Shown: positions 6,121 through 6,169 of the stretch, piece after piece | Layout of the letters: the number at the start of each line of letters is the position of its first letter | Numbering within the stretch: position 1 is the stretch's first letter | NCBI GenBank assembly: GCA_964456445.1 | Contig: CAYWBI010000212.1 | Location: forward strand, 1 to 6,169 | Length of the DNA: 6,169 nt | Direction of reading: 5' to 3' | Source of the DNA: CAYWBI01 sp964456445 | GTDB taxonomy: Bacteria > Calditrichota > Calditrichia > Calditrichales > J004 | Made by a program: the position numbers and the translations under genes | Notes under the pieces: model-generated | What the model was told of the DNA's origin: nothing | Seen by the model: the letters and a program-made list of their open reading frames with translations, nothing else | Databases searched by the model: none

Positions 6121-6169
6121 GAATGTAAATCGCCGGGCATTTACCTTGCTGTATTCCAATCAATTTAAT

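Noticed and set aside
6125..6144. Inverted repeat GTAAAT/ATTTAC with an 8-base loop
   Set aside because: Six AT-rich pairs, no T-run and no context; likely chance, too weak to call a terminator or operator.
5977..6159. Short minus-strand open frame of 60 codons past the exporter gene
   Set aside because: It needs a TTG start, overlaps the end of the exporter gene, has no recognisable motif and a composition unlike a real protein.

Overview
The window reads as part of a lipopolysaccharide (LPS) core or lipid A assembly and export locus from a Gram-negative bacterium. The evidence is a heptosyltransferase of family GT9, two family GT2 glycosyltransferases, a glycerophosphotransferase-like GT-B protein and an MsbA-type ABC exporter, all on the + strand. 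Base composition is moderate (mid-40s % GC by eye), and codon use looks even across the five genes. The protein style (Lys/Asn/Ile-rich, long-loop MsbA, Cys-rich tail in the heptosyltransferase) would suit a deep-branching Gram-negative such as Calditrichota or the wider FCB group. That placement is a guess from general resemblance, not something the sequence proves.

Layout. Positions 1-380 hold no convincing gene. Inside this stretch, 71-325 is a 255-bp element bounded by perfect 16-bp terminal inverted repeats. It contains nested inverted arms and no coding capacity, so it looks like a foldback/MITE-type non-autonomous mobile element. Its right-hand part carries promoter-like sequences pointing at the operon. 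Positions 381-6006 are five genes packed almost without gaps (junctions of 1 bp, 1 bp, a 4-bp ATGA overlap, and 0 bp), so they almost certainly form one operon. Positions 6007-6169 are non-coding as far as I can see, with two weak terminator-like hairpins.

How the genes fit together (inference from families): a WaaE/KdtX-like GT2, a second GT2 of unknown acceptor and a heptosyltransferase would add sugars to lipid A-core on the cytoplasmic face of the inner membrane. The CDP-glycerol glycerophosphotransferase-like protein could add a phosphoglycerol or similar group, or act as a divergent glycosyltransferase. The MsbA-like exporter would flip the finished lipid A-core to the periplasmic leaflet. 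The points most worth a second look are the foldback element abutting the operon and possibly supplying its promoter, the teichoic-acid-type transferase in an LPS operon, and the long periplasmic loop in the exporter.
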